This document shows, in pieces, positions 62,606-64,000 of a DNA stretch of 64,000 bases; the stretch's first letter is position 1, and every line of letters begins with the position of its first letter. The stretch is taken from NCBI RefSeq assembly GCF_000526375.1, contig NZ_JAFY01000002.1:372001-436000 (forward strand). The letters run 5' to 3'. Below the pieces are notes generated by a model. The model saw only the letters and a list, made by a program, of their open reading frames with translations, made no database searches and was not told the DNA's origin. The translations under genes were made by a program, and so were the position numbers. This DNA is from Aminiphilus circumscriptus DSM 16581 (lineage in GTDB: Bacteria; Synergistota; Synergistia; Synergistales; Aminiphilaceae).

Positions 62606-63880
62606 TCACCGTCCCTCCGGGGCAAACACGGGAACAGTGAGGCTCCCCTGGGGCATGACGATGCAGCGAAACGCCGCTCCTCTCTCCGCCTCGATGCGGC
62701 CCAGGGCCTCCTCCACGGAGGCGGCCTTTTCGGCGAAGAGCTTCCGTACCATCTCCCCGCTCATGGAGGTCACCAGGTAGATTTTCTTCGCCGCCGCAAC
62801 CTTGGCGATGCCGAAGGCCTTGTGCCCTCCCATTCTGAACTCCCTCCGGATCCGCGCCACGATGTCCTCCGGGCGGGAGGCTGCGTTCAGCCACTCCTCG
62901 AAGACCCTCTCTCCGTAGCCACCGGGACAGTCTGCCACGAGGACGATGGCGCCTCCCGCTTTCGTGGCCTTGTCCGCGTGGTCCAGGGCTTTCTGGGCCT
63001 GATAGACGTTGATGTCCCGGGGATGGCCGCAGGCAGAGACGATGGCCACGTCGGCGCGTTCCACGACGGGCACCTCGTAGAGGGCGGACGAGACGGCCAC
63101 CGCCTCCTTCCAGGCTTGTTCCACGTCCCCCGCGACGACCTTCACGACCTCTCCGTTCTCGTTCGTCACCACGTTGAGGATGCAATCCACCCCCACCCTC
63201 CGGGCCGCCTCGAGCATCTCCAGGTGCAGGGGATTGGCGTCCAGGTCGGGAAGATCGTCCATGAGGGCCACCATGCGCACATGGTTGCGCTCCACCGACT
63301 CCTTTCCGGCCACGCCGGGGAGAATGGATTTCCGCCCCCCGGAATATCCGGCGAAATAATGGGGCATGACGACCCCCAGAGTGAGCAGAAAATCCGCCTC
63401 GGCCACCAGCCGGTTGACGAAAAGCTCCGATCCGGTGGCAAGCGTTCCCAAAGAGACGAGGGAATCCGGATCGTCCGCCGCGTGGGAGACGATTCGGAAG
63501 CGCCGGACCAACTCCTCCCCGTAAACCTGGAGATTCTGCTCCGGCGTGTGGGGATCGTGGATGCCCGTGGCCACCACCAGGGTCACTTTTTCGTCCGGAA
63601 TGCCCGCCTCGGCGAAACGCCGCAGCACCGGAGGCAGCAGCAGCGCGTAGGGAGTGGGGCGAGTGATGTCGTTCACCACCACCACGACCCTTTCGGGTTT
63701 TCTCGCCTGAAGCTGCTCCAGAAGCGGCGGCGTTCCCACGGGATGGTCCAGCGCGGCCTCCACATCGGCGGCGGTACAGGGCACCGCCTTCACTTCAGGA
63801 GGAAGGAGCACCTGGGAGATCCTGGCCTCGTCGAGCCGGAACTCATGCGTGCCTCTACCGTAGGGAAAGCTGAAGTTCAT
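62606..63880 (-). CDS. larA: nickel-dependent lactate racemase (LarA family)
   Basis: 424 residues. VVVVNDITRPTPYALLLPPV, VATGIHDPHTPEQ, MPHYFAGYSGGRKSILPGVA and HVRMVALMDDLPDLDANPLH are LarA blocks. The two catalytic His (in ATGIH and MPHYF) and the Lys of GGRKS that anchors the pincer cofactor are present. It interconverts D- and L-lactate or a related 2-hydroxyacid. The cofactor needs LarE (34.5 kb in this window) and nickel, which the nik operon could supply. It follows a minus-strand terminator and so starts its own transcript. Confidence 0.92.
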   Translation of the reverse strand: MNFSFPYGRGTHEFRLDEARISQVLLPPEVKAVPCTAADVEAALDHPVGTPPLLEQLQARKPERVVVVVNDITRPTPYALLLPPVLRRFAEAGIPDEKVTLVVATGIHDPHTPEQNLQVYGEELVRRFRIVSHAADDPDSLVSLGTLATGSELFVNRLVAEADFLLTLGVVMPHYFAGYSGGRKSILPGVAGKESVERNHVRMVALMDDLPDLDANPLHLEMLEAARRVGVDCILNVVTNENGEVVKVVAGDVEQAWKEAVAVSSALYEVPVVERADVAIVSACGHPRDINVYQAQKALDHADKATKAGGAIVLVADCPGGYGERVFEEWLNAASRPEDIVARIRREFRMGGHKAFGIAKVAAAKKIYLVTSMSGEMVRKLFAEKAASVEEALGRIEAERGAAFRCIVMPQGSLTVPVFAPEGR

Positions 63881-63929
63881 GGAAGATCACGCTCCTTTCC
63901 ACCGGAGAAGGTCCTTTCGGAACATCGAC

Positions 63930-63957
63930 AAAAAAAAGACTCTTCAGCAGAAGAGTC
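63930..63957 (-). terminator. intrinsic terminator overlapping the end of the upstream gene
   Basis: GACTCTT and AAGAGTC form the stem, followed on the minus strand by eight T residues. The stem begins inside the last codons of the partial gene at the right edge. Confidence 0.8.
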
Positions 63958-64000
63958 CCTGAAGAAGAATCTTCGCGCCGAGAAGCACAAGAATAACGCC
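63944..64000 (-). CDS. C-terminal end of a membrane protein (partial)
   Basis: Minus-strand frame entering from the right edge and ending GVILVLLGAKILLQGLFC before a stop and a canonical terminator. The hydrophobic, Gly-Lys-containing end resembles the last helix of small exporters such as MntP or TerC-type proteins, but 18 residues are too few to decide. Confidence 0.5.
   Translation of the reverse strand, partial: GVILVLLGAKILLQGLFC

Overview
The window is high-GC bacterial chromosome with dense, mostly operonic genes on both strands. The mix points to a diderm, anaerobic, amino-acid- and organic-acid-using bacterium: TRAP transporter, histidine degradation, an aldo-keto reductase with two Fe-S motifs, nickel lactate racemase, XdhC and an FdhD-like protein, large Cache chemoreceptors, and OpgG/OpgH glucan synthesis. 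My best guess is Synergistota, with a deltaproteobacterium as the alternative. This is inferred from gene content, since no rRNA gene is present.

Layout. 0-3 kb: a metalloid-type cluster (frameshifted ArsR regulator, CxxC mini-thioredoxin, ArsP-type permease) bracketed by two small paralogous proteins of unknown function. 3-8.5 kb: a Cache-PAS-GGDEF-EAL protein divergent from a chemoreceptor. 8.7-12.7 kb: a five-gene ECF-type nickel uptake operon in the order nikK-M-L-Q-O. 12.6-18 kb: a decayed GGDEF gene, then copper handling (CopA and an HMA/membrane/cupredoxin fusion). 18-22.5 kb: hutG, hutU and an IclR regulator. 22.7-28.8 kb: 5'-nucleotidase, aldo-keto reductase, mazEF and prfC. 29-34 kb: IS and oxidoreductase debris, AhpD-like protein, cyclase, xdhC, an FdhD-like protein and an Rrf2 regulator. 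34.5-37.5 kb: larE, a ThiF-type enzyme and an FAD reductase. 37.6-46.7 kb: signalling genes (degenerate HD-GYP, KdpDE-like pair, degenerate PAS-GGDEF, and a STAS / binding-protein / PP2C-phosphatase operon). 47-50.7 kb: TRAP transporter and a TrpR-like regulator. 51-57 kb: CZB chemoreceptor, HisKA_2 kinase, CPA2 antiporter. 57.7-62 kb: opgG, a small gene and opgH. 62-64 kb: ridA, larA and the end of a membrane-protein gene.

The most distinctive structure is a 100-bp repeat present six times (12893, 17972, 29178, 34365, 38990, 57191). Every copy is exactly 100 bp, has near-perfect 15-bp terminal inverted repeats, and sits between 4-bp direct repeats that differ from copy to copy (five perfect, one 3/4). 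That is the signature of a non-autonomous transposable element (MITE). One copy lies inside the GGDEF remnant, two copies are identical to each other, and another ends 26 bp before larE.

Functional links: nickel import (nik operon), LarE and LarA form a coherent nickel-cofactor theme spread over the window. The STAS/binding-protein/PP2C operon looks like a partner-switching signal pathway with its own ligand-binding lipoprotein. Several signalling proteins have altered catalytic motifs (FD for HD, GGGNF for GGDEF). Two genes carry frameshifts next to short C/G runs, so sequencing error must be excluded there.
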